From contig CAZJPN010000092.1 of assembly GCA_964547905.1 (NCBI GenBank), forward strand, positions 1 through 64,000: a stretch of 64,000 nt of DNA, given 5' to 3'. Below are positions 34,000 through 42,919 of the stretch, piece by piece. The position numbers and the translations under genes were made by a program. Source of the stretch: JAJYLM01 sp964547905. GTDB taxonomy: Bacteria; JAMCPX01. Numbering within the stretch: the first letter of the stretch is position 1; each line of letters begins with the position of its first letter. The notes under the pieces are model-generated. The model was not told where the DNA came from. It ran no database searches and saw only the letters and a program-made list of their open reading frames with translations.

Positions 34000-36030
34000 T
34001 TACTGTTTGCTTTTATTAAAAGAAGAATTTACAAACATGGATTCGATTACATCTTTATATTTCTGGTTTATTATCCTGCGTTTTAACTTCAGTGTTGGCG
34101 TAAGTTCGCCTGTCTCCACTGTAAAAGGTGTTTCCATAACAGTATAATATTTTATCTGTTCATAACGTGCCAATTTCTCGTTTACCTCATCCACCTGTTT
34201 CTTTATAAGTTCCTTGCTCTTGGGGTGTTCCATGAGCTCCTTTTCATTTGCATATTGAATACCATTGTCCTTCGCAAATATCTTAAGCTCTTTAAAATCC
34301 GGGATAATGAGTGCAGCAATGTACTTTCTTCCATCTCCCACAAGACAGACCTGATCAATATAAGGTTTTGCTATTAAAGACAGCTCAATCGGATGCGGGG
34401 CTATATTCTTGCCTCCGGATGTAACGAATAACTCTTTTTTCCGATCCGTTATGGTTAAAAACCCTTCTTTATCAAACTCTCCTATATCGCCTGTCTTAAA
34501 CCATCCATCCTCGGTAAATACCTCTTTTGTTTCTGCGGGCATGTTCCAGTAGCCTTTGAATATCTGCGGTCCCTTCACAAGTATTTCCCCGTCTTCTGCA
34601 AGTTTTTCTTCTGTCCAGAGTACGGGTCTGCCCACAGTACCTGGTTTTATCTGGAGTCTGTGTGCTACCGTGTTATAGGCGAGAGAGAGTTTCAGGGAAC
34701 GAATAGGGTTTGTGTATGGCGATTTACCCTTTGCCTGTTGGGTAATCATGAGATCGACTGTCCAATCTACCATTTTCCTTTTAAACCAACCAAGCTTATC
34801 GACATCCATATCTCTAAATTCAGGCTCATTAAAATTTATAACCGGGGCTGTTTCTGTGAGGCCGTAACCCTCGTTGAGTTGAATACCGAGAGACCTTATA
34901 AAAACACAAACCTCTTTTGATAATTTGCCTCCGCCGGATACGGCGAGTACCAATCTGTCCAATCCGGCCTGCTGCTTTATCTTATTAAACATAAGGCTAT
35001 TTGCGATAGAAAACTTTAATAGATCAAGTTGTGGAAGCCGTGTTCCGGTTGCCATACTGTTGGTAAACTTTTCGCCTTGACGAAGCGACCAGTCAAAGAG
35101 TTTCCTATAAAAGTTATGCTGCCTTGAAAAGACGGAACGTACCATATCATAGGTTTTCTCATAAAACCTCGGGATGCTTACGACAACGTTGGGTCTCAAT
35201 TCGAGAAGATTCTTTTGAATGGTATCAAAACTTTCAGCGAATGCAAGTGTACCACCTAATTTGAGACCGCTTACGAGATAGTCGGATGTTCTGCCATAGA
35301 CGTGGCAAAGAGGAAGGTGGACAAGACTGAGCATATGCAGATCGAGGTCGGCTACTCGCCTGAGCAATGTAGAGTTGGAACTCTGTTGCATATTTGCCAC
35401 CCAGTTTGACTGGGTAAGTATTGCCCCTTTTTGTCTTCCCGTGGTACCGGAGGTGTAGATAATGGAGGCAATATCATCCGGCTTTACTGCCTGTATATTT
35501 TCTTCTATAGTTTTTTTATTGCCTTTGTTTTGTCCTATCCTCATCACCTCCGTAAAAGTGTGTACAAATTCAGGTTTCGATCCCTCCCACGGACCCATTG
35601 TAATAATAGTTTTTACATTAGAATCCGTGTCTATTGCTTTCATGGCCATCTCCGCTTTTGGCTGAGTGGATGCGATTACAATTTTTGATCCGCTGTCCTT
35701 AAGCATAAAAGCAAGCTCATCCTTGCTGAGCGTGGGGTACAATGGTACCTCTATAGCACCGCACGCATGAACAGCCTGGTCTGCTATGATCCACCTTGGT
35801 CTGCTTTCCGAAAAAATAGCTGCTCTGTCACCCCTTTTCAGTCCGAGAACAAAAAGTCCTGCTGCAAAATCCATTACTTCATCCTGAGCTTCTTTCCATG
35901 TAATAGCACGCCAGGTGTTAATAGGTTTACCCTCTTTATCGAATTTACCCATGAGAAAGACGTGTTTATCCCCGTATCGTTGAGCTTGATTGTAAAAAAT
36001 ACCGCAAAGGGTATCATTCTTGTAGGACAT
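34000..36030 (-). CDS. Long-chain fatty-acid--CoA ligase (AMP-binding)
   Basis: A 676-residue adenylate-forming enzyme of the FadD15/FAA long-chain type. The AMP motif IIYTSGTTGRQKGAI, LSLVHLPLCHVYGR, GYGLTETAPVI, GWFKTGDIGEFDKEGFLTITDRKKELFVTSGGKNIAPHPIE, and the C-terminal lysine region ETGELTPTLKLKRR are present. It activates fatty acids to acyl-CoA for degradation or lipid synthesis. AAAAAAGGAG is 8 nt before the start. The SCP2 gene follows on the same strand. Confidence 0.92.
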   Translation of the reverse strand: MSYKNDTLCGIFYNQAQRYGDKHVFLMGKFDKEGKPINTWRAITWKEAQDEVMDFAAGLFVLGLKRGDRAAIFSESRPRWIIADQAVHACGAIEVPLYPTLSKDELAFMLKDSGSKIVIASTQPKAEMAMKAIDTDSNVKTIITMGPWEGSKPEFVHTFTEVMRIGQNKGNKKTIEENIQAVKPDDIASIIYTSGTTGRQKGAILTQSNWVANMQQSSNSTLLRRVADLDLHMLSLVHLPLCHVYGRTSDYLVSGLKLGGTLAFAESFDTIQKNLLELRPNVVVSIPRFYEKTYDMVRSVFSRQHNFYRKLFDWSLRQGEKFTNSMATGTRLPQLDLLKFSIANSLMFNKIKQQAGLDRLVLAVSGGGKLSKEVCVFIRSLGIQLNEGYGLTETAPVINFNEPEFRDMDVDKLGWFKRKMVDWTVDLMITQQAKGKSPYTNPIRSLKLSLAYNTVAHRLQIKPGTVGRPVLWTEEKLAEDGEILVKGPQIFKGYWNMPAETKEVFTEDGWFKTGDIGEFDKEGFLTITDRKKELFVTSGGKNIAPHPIELSLIAKPYIDQVCLVGDGRKYIAALIIPDFKELKIFAKDNGIQYANEKELMEHPKSKELIKKQVDEVNEKLARYEQIKYYTVMETPFTVETGELTPTLKLKRRIINQKYKDVIESMFVNSSFNKSKQ

Positions 36031-36085
36031 ATATCATGCTCCTTTTTTAGATATTGGTTTTTTATATAAGCTTAAACAGTGATAT

Positions 36086-36128
36086 TGTAAATACCCTTTT
36101 TAGAACATTTAAAAACATTTTTGGGAAT
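36086..36128. repeat. Dispersed ~43-bp repeat, copy 1
   Basis: From TGTAAAT to TTGGGAAT this segment is closely matched by 50289-50332. The shared core is TTAGAACATT, then AAACATTTTTGGG. Copy 1 lies in the divergent spacer between the acyl-CoA ligase and the AddB-like nuclease. Confidence 0.55.
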
Positions 36129-36165
36129 GCTTGTACGGCTTAACCGCGGGGAAGATGCATTCCCA
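36122..36165. repeat. Inverted repeat in the divergent spacer
   Basis: Arms TGGGAATGC (36122-36130) and GCATTCCCA (36157-36165) match perfectly over 9 bp with a 26-nt loop that contains CCGCGG. The right arm is followed by a T-run on the plus strand at 36175-36180. It starts inside the dispersed repeat copy. Confidence 0.5.
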
Positions 36166-36265
36166 GGTTGATAATTTTTTATGCAAAGGTGCTCATAAAT
36201 ATGATATAAGGAATACCAGTATAAAAACAACTTTTACATAGAAACAATACAGACTGTTATAAATT

Positions 36266-39142
36266 ATGGCTGTTATAGAAGCATTCTCATATAAAGAAGA
36301 CCTTATTGCCCATATTGCCGAGAGGCTGATTAAAGAGGCTAAAACCAATATGGACCTTTCGAGGTATGCCGTGGTGTTTCCCGGTAAAAGGCCGGGCATT
36401 TACATTACAAACTATCTTTCAAACAGGCTAAATCTATCTTTCTTCCCTCCCCGTATATTCACCATAACGGAATTTATGCGTTATCTGACAGGCAAGGATA
36501 CAGGAGAAATAGAATTATTGGATGCGGTATATATGCTGTTTCATATCGTCAGGGGGTTAGACAGGTTGGTAGAAGGACATACGTTTAAGAGCTTTGAAGA
36601 CTTTGTTTTCTGGGGTATCGAGATATTCAAGGTAATAGAGGAGTTTGATACAGAACTTGTAGAAGATAAAAGTATTACCTCCGCGAACTTGCCTCATATG
36701 CAAGAGGGCTTTGGAAAGTTGCTCCGTCAATTCTCCAACATAAGATCTGATTTTCATAAAAAACTGGAAAATGCGCATCTTACAACGAGGGGCTTAAACT
36801 ATTATAAGGCAGCCCATGATATAAAAGATAAAACACTCAAAGAATTCGATCATATCTATTTTGTTGGACTTATTGCACTTACAAAAGCGGAGGCAGAGGT
36901 TATAAAGGCGTTACTTAACAATAAAAAAGCCTCGTTCTTTACCCAAATAGAAGCAACGGATGAAACCGTTACAACAATCAAACAGAGCCTCGATGCAGAG
37001 TTAAATATAAACGGCCGGTTGAACACCGAATCACCCAAAATAGTGCTGTGTGAAGCCTCTGATACGCATGAAGAGGTAGAGTCGGTATACAATATATTGA
37101 AGAACAATGATTTAAACCTGTCAAAAACGGCAATAGTTTTACCTGACGCAGGTACACTTTTGCCGCTTCTATCGAATGTTATGGATTATTTCCCTTATGA
37201 TTATAACGTAACAATGGGCTATCCTCTGAAGAGAACGCCATTTTATGCATTGATAGATGATATTTTTAATGCACAGGAATCAAGGAGGGATGACAGACAT
37301 TATTATGCAAAAGATTATTTGAGGGTGCTCAAGCATCCATATGTAAAGGGGATGCATGATCAAACCATACATACCATTGTTCAACAATTGGAAAGGTATA
37401 TTATAAATAAAGGTAAGGTGTTCTTTGAGTTAAAAGATATAGAAACCGAAGAACTTTATAATCAGACAATAGAGAGTCTGCAACATATAGAGAACAAATC
37501 CATCGATATCGATATTATAAAATCATATATAAATGAACTGCACGTGTTGTTCTTCAAACCATTTGAGCCCGACAGATTGATTGTTCGCGATTTTGCCGAT
37601 GCTCTTGATAAGGTTATCCAGTCGATTCTTAAAAATAGCTCTGCGATACAGTATAAATTTTCACCATCCTTCATAAAAGGATTGATGGATATCATAGATA
37701 CACTAAGGCATGCGGAGTTTAAGGAAGAACAATTTGAAAGGCAAAGGATCTTCTCTATATTGAACAGCTATGCCGAAATGCAGACCATACCTTTCAACGG
37801 TATCCCGTTGAAGGGGTTACAAATACTCGGATTACTTGAAACAAGGGTTTTAAATTTTGACAGGGTGATTCTGCTTGATTGTAATGAAGGGGTTGTGCCG
37901 TCGGTATCTAAATATGAACCCCTTCTTCCGCTTCAGGTACAAAAAACGCTCAAGCTGCCAACATATAGAGAACATGAGCATGTTTTCAGGTATCATTTCA
38001 GAAGGCTCATCAAAGGTACTCAAGAGGCATATCTTATTTATAGAAAAGGCGATGATGCGGAGAGAAGCAGATTCATAGAAGAAATGATATGGGAGGAGGA
38101 AAAGAAAGAAAAAAGACTCATGGAGTCCGAAAAAGGAAGCGAAGCTGCGCTGAACGAAAAAATAGGATTTGTGAAAAAACAATTCAAGACGGAAATTCAT
38201 GATCAAAACAAGATAACCATAGAAAAGAATCACGCCATAATGGAAGTAATCGTTGGTATCATGTCAAGGGGGCTTTCTCCAAGTGCTGTGGACACATATA
38301 TAGAATGTCCAGCCCAGTTTTATTATAAGTACATCCTCGGATTAAAAGAGACGGATGAGGTTGGTGAAGAGATCGAAGCAAAGGACATAGGCTCGTTTAT
38401 TCATAGAGTACTCGAGATATTCTATACCGCTCATCTGAACAAGACCTATACCCATCATGAATCCCACGACGCCGTCCTCGAAGGGCTTATCGAGAAGGAA
38501 TTTAAAACAACATTTCACGGAGAAGACAACGGAGAGTTTTTCCTGCTTCAGGAAATCATAAAAAGGCTGCTCAAGGGGTTTATCAGGCAAGACGGGCTGA
38601 AGAAGCCGTACATTCTTAGTCTTGAAAAAGAACTTTATGCGCCGTTCGATTCCCTTAACGGTGTCCCTGTCCGCTTCCGCGGTAAAATTGACAGGATTGA
38701 TAAGATAGATAATGAGTATCTGATCATTGACTACAAAACGGGCAGCACGGCAAAGATACCGAAGATATCAAAGCTGAAAGAAAGGCTTGAGAATGGCAAA
38801 GCCCTTGTTACAAGACAGGACATGCAGGAGCTTATCGTATCTTTCCAGTTGCCCATGTATCTTTACCTATGCAATCATAATATGGATAAACTCAGCATCA
38901 ACAACGCGGGCTGGGAGCACCTCAATGCATGCCTCTATATGATAAGAAATAAAGACAAGACTTACAAACCTCTGTTTGACTCAAAACATGATCATCTACG
39001 AGGAGAGTTGATGGAAAAGGTGTTCCTTCCATCATTAAGAAATCTGGCCGATGAAATCCTCGATCCGGCAGTACCTTTCACACGTGATGATTCCGATGAG
39101 AACACCTGCAAATATTGTTCGTTCCTCGCCCTGTGCGGATAA
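36266..39142 (+). CDS. AddB-like PD-(D/E)XK nuclease with a predicted Fe-S cluster
   Basis: A 958-residue protein resembling AddB/RexB. The N-terminal part has a helicase-like fold with degenerate motifs (VVFPGKRPGIYITNYL, with no clear Walker lysine motif). The C-terminal part is a RecB-type nuclease: D-R-I-D near residue 811 and LIID822-YK824TGS. Four cysteines are placed as in AddB Fe-S nucleases: C681 (ECPAQFYYKY) and C948, C951, C957 at the very end. It would resect DNA ends for recombination. Its AddA helicase partner is not in the window. No strong RBS is seen at ATG 36266. Confidence 0.8.
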   Translation: MAVIEAFSYKEDLIAHIAERLIKEAKTNMDLSRYAVVFPGKRPGIYITNYLSNRLNLSFFPPRIFTITEFMRYLTGKDTGEIELLDAVYMLFHIVRGLDRLVEGHTFKSFEDFVFWGIEIFKVIEEFDTELVEDKSITSANLPHMQEGFGKLLRQFSNIRSDFHKKLENAHLTTRGLNYYKAAHDIKDKTLKEFDHIYFVGLIALTKAEAEVIKALLNNKKASFFTQIEATDETVTTIKQSLDAELNINGRLNTESPKIVLCEASDTHEEVESVYNILKNNDLNLSKTAIVLPDAGTLLPLLSNVMDYFPYDYNVTMGYPLKRTPFYALIDDIFNAQESRRDDRHYYAKDYLRVLKHPYVKGMHDQTIHTIVQQLERYIINKGKVFFELKDIETEELYNQTIESLQHIENKSIDIDIIKSYINELHVLFFKPFEPDRLIVRDFADALDKVIQSILKNSSAIQYKFSPSFIKGLMDIIDTLRHAEFKEEQFERQRIFSILNSYAEMQTIPFNGIPLKGLQILGLLETRVLNFDRVILLDCNEGVVPSVSKYEPLLPLQVQKTLKLPTYREHEHVFRYHFRRLIKGTQEAYLIYRKGDDAERSRFIEEMIWEEEKKEKRLMESEKGSEAALNEKIGFVKKQFKTEIHDQNKITIEKNHAIMEVIVGIMSRGLSPSAVDTYIECPAQFYYKYILGLKETDEVGEEIEAKDIGSFIHRVLEIFYTAHLNKTYTHHESHDAVLEGLIEKEFKTTFHGEDNGEFFLLQEIIKRLLKGFIRQDGLKKPYILSLEKELYAPFDSLNGVPVRFRGKIDRIDKIDNEYLIIDYKTGSTAKIPKISKLKERLENGKALVTRQDMQELIVSFQLPMYLYLCNHNMDKLSINNAGWEHLNACLYMIRNKDKTYKPLFDSKHDHLRGELMEKVFLPSLRNLADEILDPAVPFTRDDSDENTCKYCSFLALCG

Positions 39143-39231
39143 GGCAGGGCCGTCCATTCTCAAATCATCAATAAGACTGTATAATTCAAACCTGTCCAAT
39201 ATTTGGGCCTGACCCTTGTCTCCTCTCTTTT

Positions 39232-39256
39232 GTCATTCCCGCTGGAATTTATCCGG
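39232..39256. repeat. Partial GTCATTCC-family repeat
   Basis: GTCATTCCCGCTGGAATTT is a shortened copy of the REP-like ends at 10380 and 12933. Next to it, 39202-39220 reads, on the minus strand, GGGTCAGGCCCAAATATTGG. Confidence 0.35.
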
Positions 39257-39309
39257 CACTTCTATGAGAAACTCGGGAGGTATGATGCGATCCTATTCAG
39301 TGAATATCA

Positions 39310-39414
39310 TTAAGAATATGCTTCGTCATGAGGGCCAAGGGTAAGGAAAACTATGGTCTTTGAATCTGATTCTTTACAAATCAGCGGTGCACAACCGACA
39401 AGGTAAAGTATGTT
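39310..39414 (-). pseudogene. C-terminal remnant of a RelE/ParE-like toxin
   Basis: Directly after the antitoxin stop, in the same frame, the minus strand reads NILYLVGCAPLICKESD then SKTIVFLTLGPHDEAYS-stop. Alternating hydrophobic strands with an ending of the 'LxLGPHDxxY' kind resemble the last strands of RelE/ParE-superfamily toxins. Only about 34 codons remain and there is no start codon, so the toxin has lost its N-terminal two thirds. Family assignment is tentative. Confidence 0.45.
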
Positions 39415-39630
39415 CTATAAATTTTCCATTACCTCTTTGAGAGTCAATAATTTACCACCATGAAGCTGTTTCTTTGCTCGTCGTACAGACTGCATGAGTT
39501 CTTTGCTGAACATTATTTTCAATGTTTCAGCTATCCTTTCCCAATCTTCAAGACTCAGTACCACAGATTTGGGTTTGCCTTCCGTTGAAGTTATATATTC
39601 AATTTTAGGTAATTTCAGGGTCTTCAACAC
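39415..39630 (-). CDS. Phd/YefM-like antitoxin
   Basis: A 71-residue protein. The central GKPKSVVLSLEDWERIAETLKIM is like the DNA-binding core of Phd/YefM antitoxins, which usually have 'xxxVxLSxxEWExLxETLxLL'. The C-terminal half is a charged helix that would bind the toxin. The start is GTG at 39630, set by GGAGG 7 nt upstream. Such genes normally sit just before a toxin; here only a toxin C-terminal fragment follows. The remaining parts of 39143-39953 hold repeats, a hairpin and no other gene I can support. Confidence 0.6.
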   Translation of the reverse strand: MLKTLKLPKIEYITSTEGKPKSVVLSLEDWERIAETLKIMFSKELMQSVRRAKKQLHGGKLLTLKEVMENL

Positions 39631-39844
39631 AGTTACACCTCCAACAAATCGAATTTACGATACCCGGCAATATATAAAAGTTTCATAATAACATAATATA
39701 ATTTCTTATGAAGAAGTCAACAGCACCAATGCTTGATTGCCTTAAAAAAGAAACCTTGGTCAGTGCCCCATTTCTGTGAAAAGCCGTTGACTTTGGACAA
39801 AAGATTGCTGGTTTCTATCAAACCCTAAACAAAAAGTAACTCCG

Positions 39845-39863
39845 ACCCATCCCCCGGATGGGT
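39845..39863. other. Short perfect hairpin upstream of uvrB
   Basis: ACCCATCC (39845-39852) and GGATGGGT (39856-39863) form an 8-bp stem with a CCC loop, 91 bp before the uvrB start. It lacks a T-run. Confidence 0.4.
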
Positions 39864-39953
39864 ACCCCGCGCATTTTACAAGCTTCCCTATTGCGGTATT
39901 TTTGGTTAACCCGGTTGACTTTACATGTCAGTGAACACTATTTTGATACTATC

Positions 39954-41948
39954 ATGACACAGTTCAGATTGGTTTCCGATTATAAACCGAGCGGGGATCA
40001 GCCCGATGCGATAGCGAGGCTCGTGGACGGCCTGAACAAGGGCTACAAGCATCAGACATTGCTGGGGGTGACCGGATCCGGCAAGACATTTACCATGGCG
40101 AATGTAATCCAGCAGGTACAGCTTCCCACCCTTATCATGGCGCCGAACAAAACACTCGCTGCCCAGCTCTACACGGAAATGCGCGACCTGTTCCCGGACA
40201 ACGCCGTCGAATACTTTGTGAGCTATTATGATTATTATCAGCCCGAGGCGTACAAACCCGAGACCGACACCTACATTGAAAAGGATTCATCCATAAACGA
40301 CGAGATAGACAAGCTCAGGCATTCTGCAACGCACTCTCTTCTGGAGAGGGAAGACGTTATCATTGTTGCGAGCGTTTCCTGCATCTATGGACTGGGTTCG
40401 CCCGAGGCGTACAAGGGCATGCTTGCCTATGCTGAGACAGGAAGGAAGCTCAACAGGGATGAGTTCATCCACAAGCTCGTCAAGATCCAGTACAACAGGA
40501 ACAACTATGATTTCTACCGGGGGGTATTCAGGGTCATGGGGGATATTGTCGAGGTGTTCCCTGCGTACGAAAACGATACAGGAATCCATGTGGAATTTTT
40601 CGGGGACACGGTCGACACGATATACACATTCGATCCTGTCAGGGGAACAAAGCGGGACATGCTCAGGCGGGTTGTTATCTATCCTGCAAGTCATTATGTA
40701 ACGGAAGAGCATGCGCTCAGCCATGCAGTGGAATCTATAACGCAGGAGCTTGCAGACCGTCTGAAAGAGCTGAGGCAGACGGGCAAACTACTCGAAGTCG
40801 AACGCCTGCAGAGAAGAACGCTCTACGATCTCGAGATGCTGGAGGAGATGGGATACTGTAACGGCATAGAAAACTATTCAAGGCACTTGAGCGGCAGGGC
40901 ACCCGGAGAACCGCCGCCGACCCTGCTTGATTATTTTCCTTCACGGTTCCTCATGCTCGTCGATGAGAGCCATATCACCATTCCCCAGATAGGCGGGATG
41001 TACGAAGGTGACCGCAGCAGGAAGCGTACCCTTGTCGAGTTCGGGTTCAGGCTGCCCTCGGCACTCGACAACAGGCCGTTAAAGTTTGATGAGTTTGAGA
41101 AGAGGGTGGACAGGATCATCTACGTCTCAGCAACACCGGCTGACTATGAGATGGTAAAATCCCAGGGTAAGGTGGTTGAACAGATCATCAGGCCGACAGG
41201 GCTCATAGACCCGGAGATCGTTATCAAGGAGGCAACCAATCAGGTGGATACGCTGCTTGCAGAGATAAGAAGCCGTATCGAAAAAGGCGAAAGGGTGCTG
41301 GTTACAACATTGACAAAACGCATGGCAGAGGAGCTTACGGAGTATTATGCGGGGCTCGGCATAAAGGTAAAGTACATGCACTCGGACATAGAGACACTCG
41401 AGAGAATGGACATTATACGGGATCTCAGAATGGGCAAGTTTGATGTTCTGATCGGTATCAACCTCCTCAGGGAAGGACTTGACCTGCCCGAGGTGTCGCT
41501 CGTTGCCATACTGGACGGAGATAAAGAAGGTTTTTTGAGATCGGCTCGTTCGCTTATCCAGACCATAGGCAGGGCATCGAGAAATGTAAACGGTACGGTC
41601 ATCATCTTTGCCGATGTGATGACCAAATCCATACAGCAGGCAATGCAGGAGACAAGCAGAAGGCGCACGAGACAGCTCAGGTATAATGAAGAGCACGGTA
41701 TTATACCCGAAACCATAAAAAAGAATATCCAGGAGATACGCACCTCCATCTATGAGCAGGATTATTACACCGTGCCTGTTTCAACTGCAGAGGGCGGGCA
41801 GGAATATGTCAATCCCGATAAAATACCGGACATGCTCAGGGACTTAGAGAAAGATATGAGGAAAGCAGCCAAGGCGCTCGAGTTCGAAAAGGCGGCTGAG
41901 ATAAGAGACCGCATCAAAAAGCTTAAAGATGCCTTTTTGCTCGTATAA
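39954..41948 (+). CDS. uvrB: Excinuclease ABC subunit B (UvrB)
   Basis: UvrB verifies DNA damage and loads UvrC in nucleotide excision repair. The 664-residue protein starts at FRLVSDYKPSGDQPDAI, followed by Walker A GVTGSGKTFTMAN, the beta-hairpin YYDYYQPEAY, LVDESHITIPQIGGMY, SATPADYE, LLREGLDLPEVSLV, TIGRASRN and a C-terminal UVR motif (LEKDMRKAAKALEFEKAAEIRDRIKKL). ATG 39954 matches family starts; an in-frame ATG 96 nt earlier adds unrelated residues. The gene looks more GC-rich than its neighbours. No LexA box is recognised. Confidence 0.96.
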   Translation: MTQFRLVSDYKPSGDQPDAIARLVDGLNKGYKHQTLLGVTGSGKTFTMANVIQQVQLPTLIMAPNKTLAAQLYTEMRDLFPDNAVEYFVSYYDYYQPEAYKPETDTYIEKDSSINDEIDKLRHSATHSLLEREDVIIVASVSCIYGLGSPEAYKGMLAYAETGRKLNRDEFIHKLVKIQYNRNNYDFYRGVFRVMGDIVEVFPAYENDTGIHVEFFGDTVDTIYTFDPVRGTKRDMLRRVVIYPASHYVTEEHALSHAVESITQELADRLKELRQTGKLLEVERLQRRTLYDLEMLEEMGYCNGIENYSRHLSGRAPGEPPPTLLDYFPSRFLMLVDESHITIPQIGGMYEGDRSRKRTLVEFGFRLPSALDNRPLKFDEFEKRVDRIIYVSATPADYEMVKSQGKVVEQIIRPTGLIDPEIVIKEATNQVDTLLAEIRSRIEKGERVLVTTLTKRMAEELTEYYAGLGIKVKYMHSDIETLERMDIIRDLRMGKFDVLIGINLLREGLDLPEVSLVAILDGDKEGFLRSARSLIQTIGRASRNVNGTVIIFADVMTKSIQQAMQETSRRRTRQLRYNEEHGIIPETIKKNIQEIRTSIYEQDYYTVPVSTAEGGQEYVNPDKIPDMLRDLEKDMRKAAKALEFEKAAEIRDRIKKLKDAFLLV

Positions 41949-41980
41949 AATTGTATTTTTCCAAGTTAATAGTAGGATAA

Positions 41981-42017
41981 TGTAGAAATTTGCTACACTG
42001 TGTTGATTATTGCAACA
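41981..42017 (+). promoter_or_regulatory. Two tandem 17-bp palindromes: candidate enhancer-binding sites
   Basis: Site 1, TGTAGAAATTTGCTACA (41981-41997), is a near-perfect palindrome (7 of 8 pairs). Site 2, TGTTGATTATTGCAACA (42001-42017), has perfect 5-bp outer arms. Both fit TGTWG-N7-CWACA. Their centres are exactly 20 bp apart, placing them on the same DNA face. They lie about 100 bp upstream of the sigma-54 promoter, the usual position for sites of an NtrC-type activator. Confidence 0.6.
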
Positions 42018-42102
42018 TCAGTTTAAAATGCTTGTTTTCCTGTGTCTTATCTCTAACTAATAAATCAATATTATAGCCCGTCATGTATTTATAATACCTC
42101 TA

Positions 42103-42118
42103 TGGCATAAAGTATGCA
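42103..42118 (+). promoter_or_regulatory. Sigma-54 (RpoN) promoter
   Basis: TGGCATAAAGTATGCA matches the consensus TGGCAYRNNNNTTGCA at all defined positions but one (T to A before TGCA), with the GG and GC elements at the required spacing. The GC of the -12 element is at 42116-42117, about 30 nt before the first gene of the redox operon at 42149. Confidence 0.7.
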
Positions 42119-42148
42119 GTATACAAATGATAGGGAAAGGAGGTTAAA

Positions 42149-42892
42149 ATGGAAAGCAACAAAAGATGTCCATTCTTGAAGATTCAGGTATGCGGTTATT
42201 GTTCTCTATTTCCGCTCAAAAAGATGATACCTGTTGATCAGATGAAGACAGCAAGCCTGTGTTTATCCGGTGATTACCAGCAGTGCAGCCAATATGAAGA
42301 TGTTGCTGAAAAAGAACGAAACAAGCCGCCTGTATATACTCCTGAAATTGCGGAACAAGATGTAAAAGGCTTTATGATCAGAAAGAATTGTTTTTATCAT
42401 TACGGGCACACCTGGGTAAAAAAGGAGGGTGAGAACACGGTAAAGATCGGTATAGACAGCTTTGCGAGCAAGTTACTCAGCAACATACAGAACATACAAC
42501 CGGTATCTGACACGAACATCCTGAACAGCGGCAAGGCATTTATGAAGGTTCAATGCGGCGGTAAAACGGGTTTGCTCATGAGTCCTATAGACGGCGGCAT
42601 ATTAAATGTAAACGAATCTGTTCAACACGATGCGGGTATTGTAAATAGAGAGCCTTATGACAACGGATGGCTTCTGTCTGCGCGTATTAAAAATGACGGC
42701 TTGAAATGGCTGTTGAATGAGGAGTTGGCAGGAAAATGGATGGAGATAGAAGCGGAAAGACTTCACAGTATTATCAGACAGGATATCGGCATGACAATTA
42801 CCGATGGCGGTATCATAATTGAAAGCCTTGCCGCTGTAATAGATGAAGCGGAATGGAAAGCACTCATACGGGCATTCCTGCTCAATGAGTAA
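42149..42892 (+). CDS. GcvH-like (lipoyl-carrier fold) protein with an N-terminal cysteine module
   Basis: A 247-residue protein. Residues 1-50 hold five cysteines (C7, C15, C18, C38, C46; CPFL...CGYC...CLSGDYQQC), a possible metal or redox module. Residues of about 80-190 follow the glycine-cleavage H-protein fold: YGHTWVKKEGENTVKIGIDSFA, SPIDGGILNVNES, IVNREPYDNGWLLSARI. The aligned lipoyl-lysine site of true GcvH is glycine here (QCGGKTG), with lysine one residue later. A C-terminal extension ends TDGG...DEAEWKAL. AAAGGAGG precedes the start. It opens a redox operon, not a glycine cleavage operon, so a glycine cleavage role is unlikely. Confidence 0.8.
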   Translation: MESNKRCPFLKIQVCGYCSLFPLKKMIPVDQMKTASLCLSGDYQQCSQYEDVAEKERNKPPVYTPEIAEQDVKGFMIRKNCFYHYGHTWVKKEGENTVKIGIDSFASKLLSNIQNIQPVSDTNILNSGKAFMKVQCGGKTGLLMSPIDGGILNVNESVQHDAGIVNREPYDNGWLLSARIKNDGLKWLLNEELAGKWMEIEAERLHSIIRQDIGMTITDGGIIIESLAAVIDEAEWKALIRAFLLNE

Positions 42893-42919
42893 GTGTTAAA
42901 AAGAAAGGAGGATACTAAA

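Noticed and set aside
39255..39312. Plus-strand reading RHFYEKLGRYDAILFSEYH before the toxin remnant
   Set aside because: It looks protein-like but is too short to assign and has no start or RBS; possibly another gene scrap.
39915..39941. TTGACT ... CACTAT as a uvrB promoter
   Set aside because: Spacing of 15 bp and a poor -10 make it no better than chance.
39858..39953. N-terminal extension of UvrB from ATG 39858
   Set aside because: UvrB proteins begin at FxLxSxYxPxGDQP; the extra 32 residues come from a hairpin and spacer DNA.
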